Assembly: GCF_001625305.1 (NCBI RefSeq)
Contig: NW_017803901.1
Location: 83,914 to 147,913 of the forward strand
Direction of reading: 5' to 3'
Length of the DNA: 64,000 nucleotides
Source of the DNA: Branchiostoma belcheri
Lineage: Eukaryota > Chordata > Leptocardii > Amphioxiformes > Branchiostomatidae
Under the pieces are notes generated by a model that was given only the letters and a program-made list of their open reading frames with translations, did no database searches and was not told the origin of the DNA. This document shows positions 29,177 to 39,552 of the stretch, in pieces (within the stretch, counting starts at the first letter, position 1; each line of letters starts with the position of its first letter). Position numbers and translations under genes: made by a program.

Positions 29177-29328
29177 AGACATCAGATTCGTTTCCAGACA
29201 GACGGTTCTTCTCTATTTTCTGGACTTGTTTGGAACAGCTGTTTCGGTCTGGTGCAACTGTCCATTGTGTGGCTGTAGGCGGCTTGTTTGGCTCAGCAAG
29301 GAAGTAGGAACTTAATTATCTGCAAGTC

Positions 29329-29577
29329 GTGTTCAAGAGATGTAGTTACCGGGAAACGTGGAGGAGTCAGCCTTTCTTTGGCAGGGTAGCAGCCGGATAC
29401 ATGATGCTGTCATCTGCCATCCTCTTCGGCGGGGCGAGTGTCACCAAGGCGTTGCGGGTCCTGTCACACATGGGTGTGGCCAAAAAAATTACGTGTGCAA
29501 TGGTTTATCTTAGTCGGTTGTTTTTCCTCTTTGTACACTTGCCCCATCTGGGAAGGCGACAGATTGTGCAACGTTAA
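29329..29577 (+). pseudogene. TE-type protein fragment ('TWRSQP..SSAILFGG')
   Basis: The frame reads 'FKRCSYRETWRSQPFFGRVA', 'AGYMMLSSAILFGGASVTKA' and 'LRVLSHMGVAKKITCAMVY'. This resembles the start of a transposase-like family with 'w.sQP.....agn..lsaaIlf.G....k.lr....m.i..is' that I have seen repeatedly in invertebrate genomes without a firm name. No catalytic part is present. Confidence 0.3.
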
Positions 29578-30154
29578 CAGACGTCATCTACCTATCATTC
29601 TATGATGATGATGATCATGATGATCTATCATTCTGTGGAGAAAAGCATTCGGCCTTCAATTTTCTTGTACACAAAATGCTGTCAGAAAAAGGTGAAATGT
29701 TTAGGAATTTTAGCCTCTGTCGTCGTTGTGATATTAAGTATCGTCAACTCTGAATGCTTGCAAATGCTATTTTAAATGCACTCTCTCTACCAGACTTCAC
29801 GACAGTATACAAAAAAGGGTGATTTTTTTGTCCTAGAATGGGCTGATTGTTACCAGGGTCGTTTGAAAAACATACACATACCGGGCGCTACAATGACAAA
29901 TGATTTACGCCAGTGTCAAGAAGGCGTGGTGGCGGTAATCCCTAAACAGATCGCTTGGTGGCAAAACAATCAAGCGGGTGATTAGGCCAGGCGGAAAAGA
30001 CATTAAGAACACGCCCCCGTATTAGCAAGTGCTTGTTGAAAAAAAAACACACTTTAACTCCTTTATCGTTGTGATGTGCCAAACGTTTACCACGTGGAAA
30101 AAAAAGGATAGTAAACGGTAATAACACTTTTTAAAATGTTTCACTACATTGCAG
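29578..30154. other. Non-coding stretch
   Basis: A short ATGATG run (about 29602-29625) and AT-rich sequence; ends with the acceptor of the MULE exon. Confidence 0.4.
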
Positions 30155-30806
30155 GTATCGCCCCATGTGAACCATGGCCCCGAAGATGAAGACGTGGAGG
30201 CAAGACGAATAACCTGTCGGATGCTGGCGACTGTGGAGGCCGACCCATCCCAACCTGCGAGAAGAGTTTATGACGAGGTGGTGCACGACGAGGATGACGT
30301 AGGTAACGTGCCAAACTTCCAGACCGTCCGTACGCAGTTGGAACGGCGCCGAGCTGCTGTGGCCCCTCCTATCCCCTATGATGTGGCTGACGTGGTGATC
30401 CCCGACCAGTGGAGGGAGACCTGGGATGGCCGCGAATACGTCAGCCAAGACAACGAATGGGGGATCGTCGTCTTTGCCACCAACAGGAACTATCGAAAGA
30501 TGAGACACTGCAGCGTGCTGTACATGGACGGCACGTTCAGAAGTTGTCCGCGGCCGTACCAGCAATTCCTCACAATCCACGGACTGTGCCATGGCAGAGT
30601 GATACCATTGGTGATGGCACTCATGGCGGACAAAAGAGTCGGAACCTACCGACAAGTCCTCAACCACGTGGAAAGAAAAGTAAGAGAACAGACCGGCCGT
30701 CGCCTACGACCTGAGCGGATCGTGTCGGACTTTGAGGCAGCGCTTATGGCAGCGTATGAGACAGAGTTCGTAGAGGCCACCACATCCGGGTGCTACTTCC
30801 ACTTTT
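30155..30806 (+). mobile_element. MULE transposase catalytic exon, 3'-truncated
   Basis: After the acceptor TCACTACATTGCAG the frame is open for about 217 codons. It reads 'VLYMDGTFRSCPRPYQQFLT' (first catalytic D), 'IHGLCHGRVIPLVMALMADK', and 'RLRPERIVSDFEAALMAAYE' (second D). It ends at 'GCYFHF', where AT-rich unrelated sequence begins. This is the MULE DDE domain (mDGTF...sDFE.a...GC.FHf). The third acidic residue and the C-terminal EGWH block are absent, although a matching C-terminal exon exists at 12.3 kb. It is a well-preserved frame without stops, so this is a recent copy. Confidence 0.85.
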
Positions 30807-31059
30807 TTTATTTATTTTTTATTAATTTCACAAGTAAGACAAAGTACAGGACAAAGTGGTAGCGCACTCAAGTTACAATACTTATTTTGACGCTACCACT
30901 TAATAAATGAAATACAAGGAAATAAGGGATGACAAAATGTGACATAGTATAATAAAGTACAAAGATGTTGAAATGTTTATGAGCGCAGTCCGATTTCCCA
31001 CCCAATGATGAAGCTGATAAAACTGTAGGACACAGAAAAAGATGACAGAGAATGATTAT
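30807..31059. other. AT-rich stretch with 11-bp hairpin
   Basis: AAGTGGTAGCG (30854-30864) pairs with CGCTACCACTT (30891-30901). Nothing else recognised. Confidence 0.5.
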
Positions 31060-32165
31060 TGGAAGCGTTTTGTTGTCCTCGCAGCTAATCCATTTTGTTT
31101 GGTGATCTCAGGTGTTTCTGTAGAGAAAACACAAAGATAAGGAACAAAGATTAGTACCACTACACTATGAAAATTTTCTTGAAAGTTGGTAATGACCAGA
31201 AAACACGGCATCAGTTGGTCGGGATGGCTCTTGAAGAGGTTAACGTCAGCGGTCATATATCTGAATCCTGAAGCTAAAATCCGGAGAACTAGGACCTCTA
31301 CCATATTACTTCTTAAAATAACATTCTGAAATACTTACATCTTCTTTTTTGCCTAAATATACACCGAGCTACACCACTAATAAGAAAATATGTGTGAGGC
31401 TGCTAATTGTTTCGAACACGTCTTCCGAAAATATTGCCACGTACACAGTTCTCGCCCGCCAACACGTAAACAAGATAATCCAACACAGATGTCAGTCGCG
31501 CCCAGCCTTACACATGAATCTGGGCAAGTTTTGTCGTATTATCATAAACATTGTACAAGACGTTTAAAACAGTAGTAAACTGAAGGTTTGGACTAGGGGT
31601 AGGAACAAAAGGTTTAGAGTTAGACGAACTGGCAGGGTGCCGAGACACATTCCACAAACTGCCACTAACAGAACAACGGCTCAACGGCAAAATCAATCGG
31701 CTTTCCTCCACAAAAACATGTCCAAATTTACATACGAATAACCAGAGCATCTCAAAGATTCCTTCTACGCAAAGTGACCGTCACAAAAGCGACAATTTGT
31801 AAAGACAAAGGCGACTGACATGAAGTACCTACCTCTCGCCACCGCCCTTCTTCTCCAACTAAAGCTGGGTGGTCGTGCGACGGACGACAAGTAATTCTGT
31901 CTATATCCATCCGCCGCTGAACTGGTCAGATATCGTGTATAGTAATACCAAGAACTAAATCATACGAAGCAAAGATTATTCTACCTATAATACTTCAAAA
32001 ATATAACACTATACGAAAATAATGCAAACTGTTTAAAAGGGAACACTTATTACTAGATATTTTGTCCTTGTCACGTACTACTTTCTGGCGGCACTTGTAT
32101 ACATCCTGTCTGGGGAGGATATTCGGTGGCGTGGCCCAGTGAGGCTCACTTGGGGTTAGTGACGA
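31060..32165 (-). repeat. 1.1-kb dispersed repeat with a first-exon-like block, copy 1
   Basis: This stretch aligns with 54985-56045 in the same orientation. Shared landmarks include CGCCAACACGTAAACAAGAT, TCTGTCTATATCCATCCGCC and CATGTACTACTTTCTGGCGG-type blocks. On the minus strand an ATG at 31910 (MDIDRI...) opens a 78-bp block ending at a donor GAGAG|GTAGGT (31833). In the other copy the equivalent block is also open. This may be the 5' exon of a multicopy gene or TE; no product is recognised. Confidence 0.6.
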
Positions 32166-32519
32166 CATCCGCGGTGGCGACTTTAAAAAGTCCTCAAATC
32201 AGGTCAAAGCCTTTGAAGCATCATCCTGCGGGACGGGGGTTGCTAGACCAACACGGGCAGGAAATAGAGACACAAGGCCACACCAATTTAATTTGTTGGT
32301 TAATTTGTTGAAGACTGAATTGAAAATTGAACCTGTTTTAAGTAAGTGGAATTAGAAAATTAAGATAGCTGCATTAACACTTATGTGTTCTTATACAAAT
32401 CTAGCAACTGATTTAAAAGTAATAATGATATTCAATAATTATATTCATTTAAACAGTATTTCCATAAAAAATGTTTATAAAGATTCGTCTGTTAATTACT
32501 GGTCACCATTCTTTTCCAC
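32166..32519. other. Non-coding stretch
   Basis: AT-rich, nothing recognised. Confidence 0.4.
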
Positions 32520-32946
32520 AGCACAGCGTCAAGGTGTCCCTGGTGACAGACAAGCTCCGCACAGTTACTGGTAGCACTCTGGGCATTTCTTTGCCAGAGG
32601 AGGCTTGGTAGCTTATCTGCAAAAGGCAGTCCTCTACATGTTTATCAGTCCGTACTGCACAGTGCACATCATTATCAGTCCACATCAAAGTTGTTGTATC
32701 GTAACGGCGGCCGCACTGCACGACCTGACCTCGTGCTTCGTTGGGCTGGATGGCTATGATGCCTGTTCCAGGGTGTTTCCCACGTTCCTCGACGGACCTG
32801 CCTTTACATATTTCACGAGCTTACCACCGCAGGTACAACAGGATTACTCCAACGGGGCACTTTCTCATGCATTTTCACAGGAGAGGTTTACCTTTACCTT
32901 CCAGCACCAGCTGGCCTCGCCCAGACGGCGGCCTGGGGAACCCTGA
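32520..32946 (+). pseudogene. Exon fragment and gag-like frame
   Basis: After CTTTTCCACAG a frame reads 'HSVKVSLVTDKLRTVTGSTL' to a TAG (32609-32611). From about 32700 a second frame reads 'GLDGYDACSRVFPTFLDGPA', 'FTYFTSLPPQVQQDYSNGAL' and 'FQHQLASPRRRPGEP'. The latter resembles the capsid region of gypsy-type gag ('fP.fL.G.A..yf.slp...q.dy..l..al'). Both are short and probably relics. Confidence 0.4.
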
Positions 32947-33573
32947 TTGTATTCGCCGCAGAGCTCTTACGACCGGTGCGTTGTGCCTAGGGTACCTACA
33001 ATGAGGCGGCAATCCAAGGCATGGCTCTTACACACTTTCTGAATGGGCTTCTCTGGCACCCTGCAGCGTGTCATTGAAGCTAATCCCACCGTCAGGAAAG
33101 AGACACATTGATTACAGCATTGTCTACGAGTGAACTGAAGGAGTATTGTTTTAACGGAAACATAATGAAATTCATTACTTTCGTCACAGTTGTAAAGTAC
33201 TGTCAGTCGGACGGGAGTCTTCCCCTTATGCTCCTGTTAGCACCAAGAGGCCACACACAGATGATCGTTCTCCAGAGGTCTGAAGGTAATGCATTGGTTA
33301 TGGTTTTCATCGACTTGTCGGTATGCAAGCATGTCATTGTGGGTAGGCATGCTTCATCCTCAAGCTCATTCAAGCTTATATGTAAGGCAACAACGACAGC
33401 AGTACATGTGTATTACATTAAAGTCACAGCCTCATTACTGTCACTGTTTTACGTACGATATTCAAGCTTTTAACCAATTGCCGTGCTACGTGACATTATT
33501 TGCAGAAAATGTTTTACACGGTATTCTCCATAAAATAGAAATTGCAAATCACATCATATGTTATACATTTTAG
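32947..33573. other. Non-coding stretch
   Basis: No exon-like frames; ends at the acceptor TATACATTTTAG of the next block. Confidence 0.4.
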
Positions 33574-33652
33574 ACACTGTTCCCACCGGTGTGGGCATTT
33601 TGGAAGGCATCAACAATGGCCAGCTGTACCCGGAGGCAGTACAAAGGGACAG
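33574..33652 (+). CDS. Small exon candidate, 79 bp
   Basis: Bounded by ATACATTTTAG and GACAG|GTATGG. It reads 'TVPTGVGILEGINNGQLYPE' and continues AVQRD. The family is unknown. It may be an upstream exon of the minisatellite-bearing gene that starts 280 bp later. Confidence 0.35.
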
Positions 33653-33924
33653 GTATGGCTTGTTTAAATGGAACAACTCATTGTACTTTCTCTTATGTGA
33701 CAAAGAACTTCTTCCATGTTTTAATTTTTTGATGAAATAGGGATGCACGAGTTGATTTAGATGGTCGTGCATCTGATTTCATGCAACAAGTCCCCAGCAC
33801 GTTATCGATTCTTGAGCCAATATGTCTGCAATATTTCTACTATTTGAAACTATACAACGACAGAATATGACATGCGTAGATTTGGCAATCTAATGTTTAT
33901 TCAAATGGATTAAACCAGACAACG

Positions 33925-34246
33925 TATCCTGGAGAGTCGGTGTCTGCGGCAAGAGCAAGACGCCGAGATCTGGTAACAGCACGGACCAGGGACGCCAGCC
34001 CGAGCCTACAGGCGAGAGCACCGACCAGGTACAGAGACGCCAGCCCGAGCCTACAGGCGAGAGCACCGACCAGGTACAGGGACGCCAGCCCGAGCCTACA
34101 GGCGAGAGCACCGACCAGCTGAAGGGACGTCAGCAGCCCGTGCCTACAGGCGAGAGCACCGACCAGCTGCAGGGTCGACAGCAGCCCGTGCCTACATCAG
34201 GAGAGACGATCGACCAGCTGCAGGGACGCCAGCAGCCCGTGCCTAC
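33925..34246 (+). repeat. Coding minisatellite block A, six units
   Basis: Units of 45, 45, 48 and 51 bp read in one frame as GESTDQVQRRQPEPT, GESTDQVQGRQPEPT, GESTDQLKGRQQPVPT, GESTDQLQGRQQPVPT(S) and GETIDQLQGRQQPVPT. They follow a lead-in 'VGVCGKSKTPRSGNSTDQ'. Length changes are multiples of three, so the frame is conserved. The block ends at the N gap 34247-34293. Confidence 0.8.
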
Positions 34247-34293
34247 NNNNNNNNNNNNNNNNNNNNNNNNNNNNNNNNNNNNNNNNNNNNNNN

Positions 34294-34910
34294 CACGTCT
34301 TCCCATGCGTCGGTAAGGAAGTCCGTGTCAATGGCAGCTTCATCGAGCTCGGCCGGGATAAGGTTTGCAAGGTTATCCTGTAGTTCTTTCAGCTTGGTAG
34401 GATTCATTGAGCGCGGCTAGGTTGACTTTCCCTGGCCGTGTGCTCTTCCGCAGAGGTTTCCGGATGTGCAGGTTTAGCTTGGTTCTAACCATTCTGTGGT
34501 CTGTGCAGCAGTGGGCTCCCCGCATGGCGCGGGTGATTCTAACATCTTTGCGGTCGCACTGTCGCACTAGTATGTAGTCAAGTAGATGCCATCTCTTAGA
34601 TCTGGGATGCATCCAAGTGGTCTTGTGCATCTCGCGCAGCTGAAAAAGGGTATTAGTAATTACGAGAGAGTGTTCAGCGCAGAGGGTGAGAAGGCGGAGA
34701 CCGTTTAGGGGAGAAAGTCGGAGTGTTGACCTCCTAGTGGTACTCCCCGGGCTGCAGGGACGCCCAGGAGCCCGTGCCTACATCAGGTAGGTTCGTTTAG
34801 AAACACATGTACATTATCAGGAACTTCATTCCATTTTTCTAGTTGGTTGTAACAACTTTTTGCTTGTTCTCTAGCCAAGGATTAGTAATGATACAAGCAT
34901 GCAAAATACA
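34294..34910. repeat. Duplicate of the LINE 5' junction and adjoining intron (copy of 37300-37915)
   Basis: From the gap edge, 34294-34755 matches 37300-37758 (LINE 5' end and the same junction CCCCGGGC). This is followed by one minisatellite unit ending ACATCAG|GTAGGTTCG, then an intron-like 110-bp segment (GTTTAGAAACACATGTACATT ... TTGTTCTCTAG) that also occurs at 37790 and 38018. Sharing of both the LINE and its junction means one insertion was duplicated, or mis-assembled, next to the gap. Confidence 0.8.
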
Positions 34911-35111
34911 AGGCGAGACAATCGACCAGCTGCAGGGTCGCCAGCAGCCCGTACCTACAGGCGAGACGATCGACCAGCTGCAGGGACGTCAGCAGCCCGT
35001 ACCTACAGGCGAGAGCACCGACCAGCTGCAGGGACGTCAGCAGCCCGTGCCTACATCAGGAGAGACGATCGACCAGCTGCAGGGACGCCAGGAGCCCGTG
35101 CCTACATCAGG
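34911..35111 (+). repeat. Coding minisatellite block C, four units
   Basis: Follows the acceptor TTCTCTAG and lead-in CCAAGGATTAGTAATGATAC. The four units read GETIDQLQGRQQPVPT, GETIDQLQGRQQPVPT, GESTDQLQGRQQPVPTS and GETIDQLQGRQEPVPTS. The array is cut at 35111 by the antisense LINE. Confidence 0.85.
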
Positions 35112-37758
35112 TGCTTGCTGCTTATGGCAGACCGTCGGGTGCCGACGATGTCCTCCCTCCTCTTTCCCTTCTGAGGTGGCGTTTTGCCCTCCTGGCCTCC
35201 GACAGCTCATTGAGTCTCCTCGTATAGAGCTGTGAGCCGGCCGTACAGGCGCTCCTCCACCCACTCCTGTCTGCTGCGCAGTGTTCCAACTCTTGGGTGG
35301 GAATGTCGCATTTTTTCAAGTTATGTTTTAAGCAGTCCTTGAAACGCTTATACTGTCCTCCGACCGCCCTCCTGCCATGTGTTAGCTCACCGTAGAGGAC
35401 TTGTCTTGGCAGACGGTTAGGGGGTAGGCGGATTAGGTGACCAGTCCATCTCAGTTGTCTCTGTAGTAAGATGGTCTCCATGGGGTCGACGTTGGCCCTC
35501 CGACGTATTTCGACGTGGGGGACCTTGTGCCACCATTTGAGTCCGAGGATTCTTTGTAGGCATCGGATGTGAAAACGCTCAAGAGACCGTATGTGTCGTC
35601 TGTAGAGAGTCCAGGTCTCGCTGGCGTAAAGCAGGATGGACAAGCATACTGCCTTATAGACCGCGACCTTTGTCTGGGTAGCTAAGTCCTTATTCAGGAA
35701 AACTCTGCTTGAAAGGCGTCCGAAAGAAGCAGATGCGAGTCCGATTCGCCTTTGGACGTCGTCAGTGGCGTCAGAAGGTGAGGTCAGGACCGATCCCAGG
35801 TATGTGAATGATCGGACGTTCTTCAGCTGTGTGCCCTTGATCTGTATGCAGGGGGAGCTAGAACCTTGACCCTGGAACATCACTTCTGTCTTTCCGGTGT
35901 TGATACCCAGACCGGCACGGGTATATGCAGTGTCGAGGGTGTCGAGGTTCCTCTGCAGGCCAGCAGCTGAACGGCCAACGATGGCAGCGTCGTCAGCATA
36001 CTGCAGCTCGAGGATGGTCTCGTGCTTGACTCTGGTTGGAGCTTTCAGTCTACGAAGGTTGAACAAGCTCCCGTCAAGTCGGTATGTCAAGTCGATGCAG
36101 TCCTCAGGGTTAATGTTCTTTTTGGCAGCAAGCATTACAGCAGCGAGGAACAGGTTAAAGATGACGGGCGCAATGACACACCCCTGTCTAACACCAGTGC
36201 AGACAGGGAAAGGGTCAGACTTATCACCGCCACCTAGAACTCTTACCATTGCCCCGTCGTGTAATGACCTCAGTATGGCTATGAACTTACCGGGACAGCC
36301 AAATCTCTTAAGGACTTCCCAGAGAAGTGGTCTGTTCACCGAGTCAAACGCCTTGGTGAGGTCGATGAACACCAAGTAAAGCTCCTGGTGCTGCTCTCTG
36401 CACTTTTCTTGTAACTGCCTTGCCACGAAAACCATGTCAATTGTGCTTCGGTCTTTTCTGAAGCCACACTGACTTTCTGGAAGGACGTCCTCTGACACGG
36501 ACTTGATCAGCCTCAGCAGCAAGATCCTTGTCAGCACTTTACCTGCACATGACAACAAAGAGATGCCGCGACTGTTGTTACAGTCAGCTTTGTCGCCCTT
36601 TTTCTTGTAGATGCTGACCAGATCAGCGTCCTTCCACTGTTGCGGTACGCAGCCTGTTTCCCAGGAGGCAGTAACAAAGGAGAGGAGGCATTGAGCAAGG
36701 GCTTCCCCTCCGCAGCGAAGGATTTCTCCCGGTACCCCATCTGGCCCTGCTGCCTTGTTATTCTTCAAAGAGTTAAGTGCAGCCTGTACTTCAGGGAGGG
36801 TTGGCAGATCATCGAGCTCTACCATAGTTGGGAGCACCGGAATGTCGTCCAGAATGCTGGCGTCCACAACTGTGTGTCTGTTCAGAAGCTTTCTGTAGTG
36901 TTCAGCCCATCTAGCGAGAATCGCAGCTTTCCCAGTTATCAGGGTAGTCCCATCTTCACTACGCACTGGGAACTGCGACCCTTGGCTAGGTCCGTATGCA
37001 GCTTTCAGTAAGCTGTAGAACTGTTGCTGGTTACCTGTGTCTGCGTGGCCTTGAATCTCTGCTGCAAGGTTTTTCCACCAGGTGTTTTTCATTTTTCTGA
37101 GTTCGCGCTGTGTGCAGGAGCGGAGTTCGGCGAATCTGGAACGGTTAGCTGCAGTTGAGTTCCTGAGGGCAGTGGCGTGGGCCTTGTGTTGCTCCTCAAG
37201 GAGTTCCCGGATATCGTCCCTCTGTTCGTCGAACCAGTCCCTGTTACGCTTGGAGTAGGTACCCAGTACGCGACGGGCTGTGGTGTTGAGTGTGTCGGCC
37301 ACGTCTTCCCATGCGTCGGTAAGGAAGTCCGTGTCAATGGCAGCTTCATCGAGCTCGGCCGGGATAAGGTTTGCAAGGTTATCCTGTAGTTCTTTCAGCT
37401 TGGTAGGATCATTGAGCGCGGCTAGGTTGACTTTCCCTGGCCGTGTGCTCTTCCGCAGAGGTTTCCGGATGTGCAGGTTTAGCTTGGTTCTAACCATTCT
37501 GTGGTCTTTGCAGCAGTGGGCTCCCCGCATAGCGCGGGTGATTCTAACATCTTTGCGGTCGAACTGTCGCACTAGTATGTAGTCAAGTAGATGCCATCTC
37601 TTAGATCTGGGATGCATCCAAGTGGCCTTGTGCATCTCACGCAGCTGAAAAAGGGTATTAGTAATTACAAGAGAGTGTTCAGCGCAGAGGGTGAGAAGGC
37701 GGAGACCGTTTAGGGGAGAAAGTCGGAGTGTTGACCTCCTAGTGGTACTCCCCGGGCA
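35112..37758 (-). mobile_element. APE-type LINE (RTE-like), 5'-truncated, inserted in the minisatellite
   Basis: The frame is open from the truncation point (37758) to the stop at 35122, with an ATG at 37635 giving 837 codons. The start is the C-terminal end of an APE endonuclease ('NGLRLLTLCAEHSLVITNT', 'RSKRWHLLDYILVR', 'DHRMVRTKL'). The RT follows, with 'KAAGPDGVPGEI', 'YLVFIDLTKAFDSVNRPLLW', 'GVRQGCVIAPVIFNLFL' and catalytic 'LQYADDAAIVG'. The C-terminal 'RWTGHLIRLPPNRLPRQVLY' and 'GGQYKRFKDCLKHNL' stretch is typical of RTE-like elements. There is almost no 3' UTR. With no stop codons inside the frame, this is a young copy that lacks most of the endonuclease. Confidence 0.88.
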
Positions 37759-38240
37759 ACGGTGACAGCAATGACCGTGACTACATCAGGTAGGTTCGTT
37801 TAGAAACACATGTACATTATCAGGAACTTCATTCCATTTTTCTAGTTGGTTGTAACAACTTTTTGCTTGTTCTCTAGCCAAGGATTAGTAATGATACAAG
37901 CATGCAAAATACAAGGCGAGACAATCGACCAGCTGCAGGGTCGCCAGCAGCCCGTGCCTACATCAGGCGAGACGATCGACCAGCTGCAGGGTCGCAAGCA
38001 GCCCGTGCCTACATCAGGTAGGTTCGTTTAGAAACACATGTACATTATCAGGAACTTCATTCCATTTTTCTAGTTGGTTGTAACAACTTTTTGCTTGTTC
38101 TCTAGCCAAGGATTAGTAATGATACAAGCCATGCAAAATACAAGGCGAGACAATCGACCAGCTGCAGGGACGCCAGCAGCCCGTGCCTACAGGCGAGACG
38201 ATCGACCAGCTGCAGTGACGCCATCAGCCCGTGCCTACAG
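37759..38240 (+). repeat. Coding minisatellite blocks D-F with two duplicated introns
   Basis: A degenerate remnant (37759-37787, ending CTACATCAG|GTAGGT) is followed by intron, block E (about 37917-38015, two units plus ACATCAG|GTAGGT), intron again, then block F (about 38142-38240, two units ending GETIDQLQ*). The two introns are about 110 bp and essentially identical. A gene built of repeated exon-intron modules is the simplest reading. Confidence 0.75.
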
Positions 38241-39195
38241 CCGCTGCAATGCTGATACTACTTGAACGCCAGGCAGAGGAGGGGCTACCTGGTGGCAAGT
38301 TCTGGCAGCCAACAGAGGCGGAGCAGAAGAAGTCTGAGCATGTCCCAACTACAAACGTTGTATCAGAAAGGAACTTTGCTGTCCTAGACAATCTGCTGAG
38401 GGCCAAGCCATATGCCAGCTCCCTATCCCGTGAAGCCTGTACATCATGTGGCTTAATAACCAAACAAGCACATGTCTTCATAATCTGGACCCTGACGAAA
38501 AGGAACGCCACATGGCATATGCGAGAACACATGCCGCTAGTGCACATGAAAAATTCAGAAAGAACAGAAGAATCAAGGAGCAAGGCCTCAAGGCGTTGCT
38601 CCTTGATTCTTCTGTTCTTCTTTCTGAAAAGAAGACAGAAAGAAAAAGAAGACAGGATGAAAAGGGCAAGGCAGAGAAAGGTTGCTCTAACAGAGAAGGT
38701 CGTCAAGATGGGAGGTGTTTGGAAAACACATGTAGAGGTAGAGGAGAAGCTGGGGTCCCTCCAAAGGGAACAAGAAAAGCTGGATGCCCTGAAACATTAA
38801 CTCCAGTTCCACAAAAAGGTCCTGAAGTCTGAGGGAAACAAGGAACTGTTCCAGATGACTAACTCGGCAAGGAACAGGACGGCATGTTTTCAGTAGTGAA
38901 GAAAAAGCCTCCCACCTGAAAGAAGTAATCTCGACTAACATGGGAACTGCAACTGCAAACATCAACAGCGAGTCGGAAGATGAGGAGAAAGAGAGAGAGT
39001 TTGTGACGCTAAATGAGCCTGATGCACGTATGGTGCAGGACATCCACATTAAACTTGGTCAGAAACGTGCAGAAGAGAAAGGAGAGTTAGAAACCAGGAG
39101 CTATCTTTACCAGACTACCTTAAAGACCCTGCCAAACTGGTTGGCTGAAAGGTCAAGCACAAGTGTTTCTCAAAAGATCTGCAAGGGAACAAGGT
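38241..39195 (+). pseudogene. TE-associated coiled-coil protein, frameshifted, with internal hairpin
   Basis: The frame 'MLILLERQAEEGLPGGKFWQ', 'TNVVSERNFAVLDNLLRAKP' runs to about 38450. A shift leads to 'MWLNNQTSTCLHNLDPDEKE' and '...SAHEKFRKNRRIKEQ'. After the hairpin it continues in the first frame with 'ALTEKVVKMGGVWKTHVEVE' and 'EKLGSLQREQEKLDALK', then a stop. This matches a repetitive invertebrate family with '(t)NvvSERdFavLDrLLReKPna' and a C-terminal 'kvv..GGlw.t..eve..L'. The family name is not known to me. An acidic tail 'SESEDEEKEREFVTL' follows from 38940. Several breaks make it a pseudogene. Confidence 0.5.
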
Positions 39196-39465
39196 TTCAT
39201 CAGGCGAGACGATCGACCAGCTGCAGGGACGTCAGCAGCCCGTGTCTACAGGCGAGACGATCGACCAGCTGCAGGGACGTCAGCAGCCCGTGCCTACAGG
39301 CGAGACCACCGACCAGCTGCAGGGACGTCAGTAGCCCGTGACTTCAGGCGAGACGATCGACCAGCTGCAGGGACGTCAGTAGCCCGTGACTACAGGCGAG
39401 ACCACCGACCAGCTGCAGGGACGTCAGTAGCCCGTGCCTAGAGGCGAGACGATCGACCAGCTGCC
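39196..39465 (+). repeat. Coding minisatellite block G, six units, decayed
   Basis: Six 48-bp units GE(T)(I/T)DQLQGRQ(Q/*)PV.. follow 'CATCAG'. In units three to five the second Gln codon is TAG (GTCAGTAGCCC), so the repeat frame is interrupted. This contrasts with blocks A and C, which are intact. Confidence 0.85.
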
Positions 39466-39552
39466 TGACACCAGACGCCTGACTGTTCAGGTACCTCTAG
39501 GATAACACATGAGATTGGCACACATGGGTTAGAGGTTCCGGATGAGGATGAG

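Noticed and set aside
28741-29190. Independent new recombinase gene
   Set aside because: Aligns with the Ngaro recombinase at 20.2-21.1 kb but has multiple shifts and an altered Tyr region; a pseudogene.
33925-39465. Minisatellite blocks as CRISPR or satellite DNA only
   Set aside because: No spacers; unit lengths stay multiples of three and blocks end at splice donors, so a coding minisatellite fits better.
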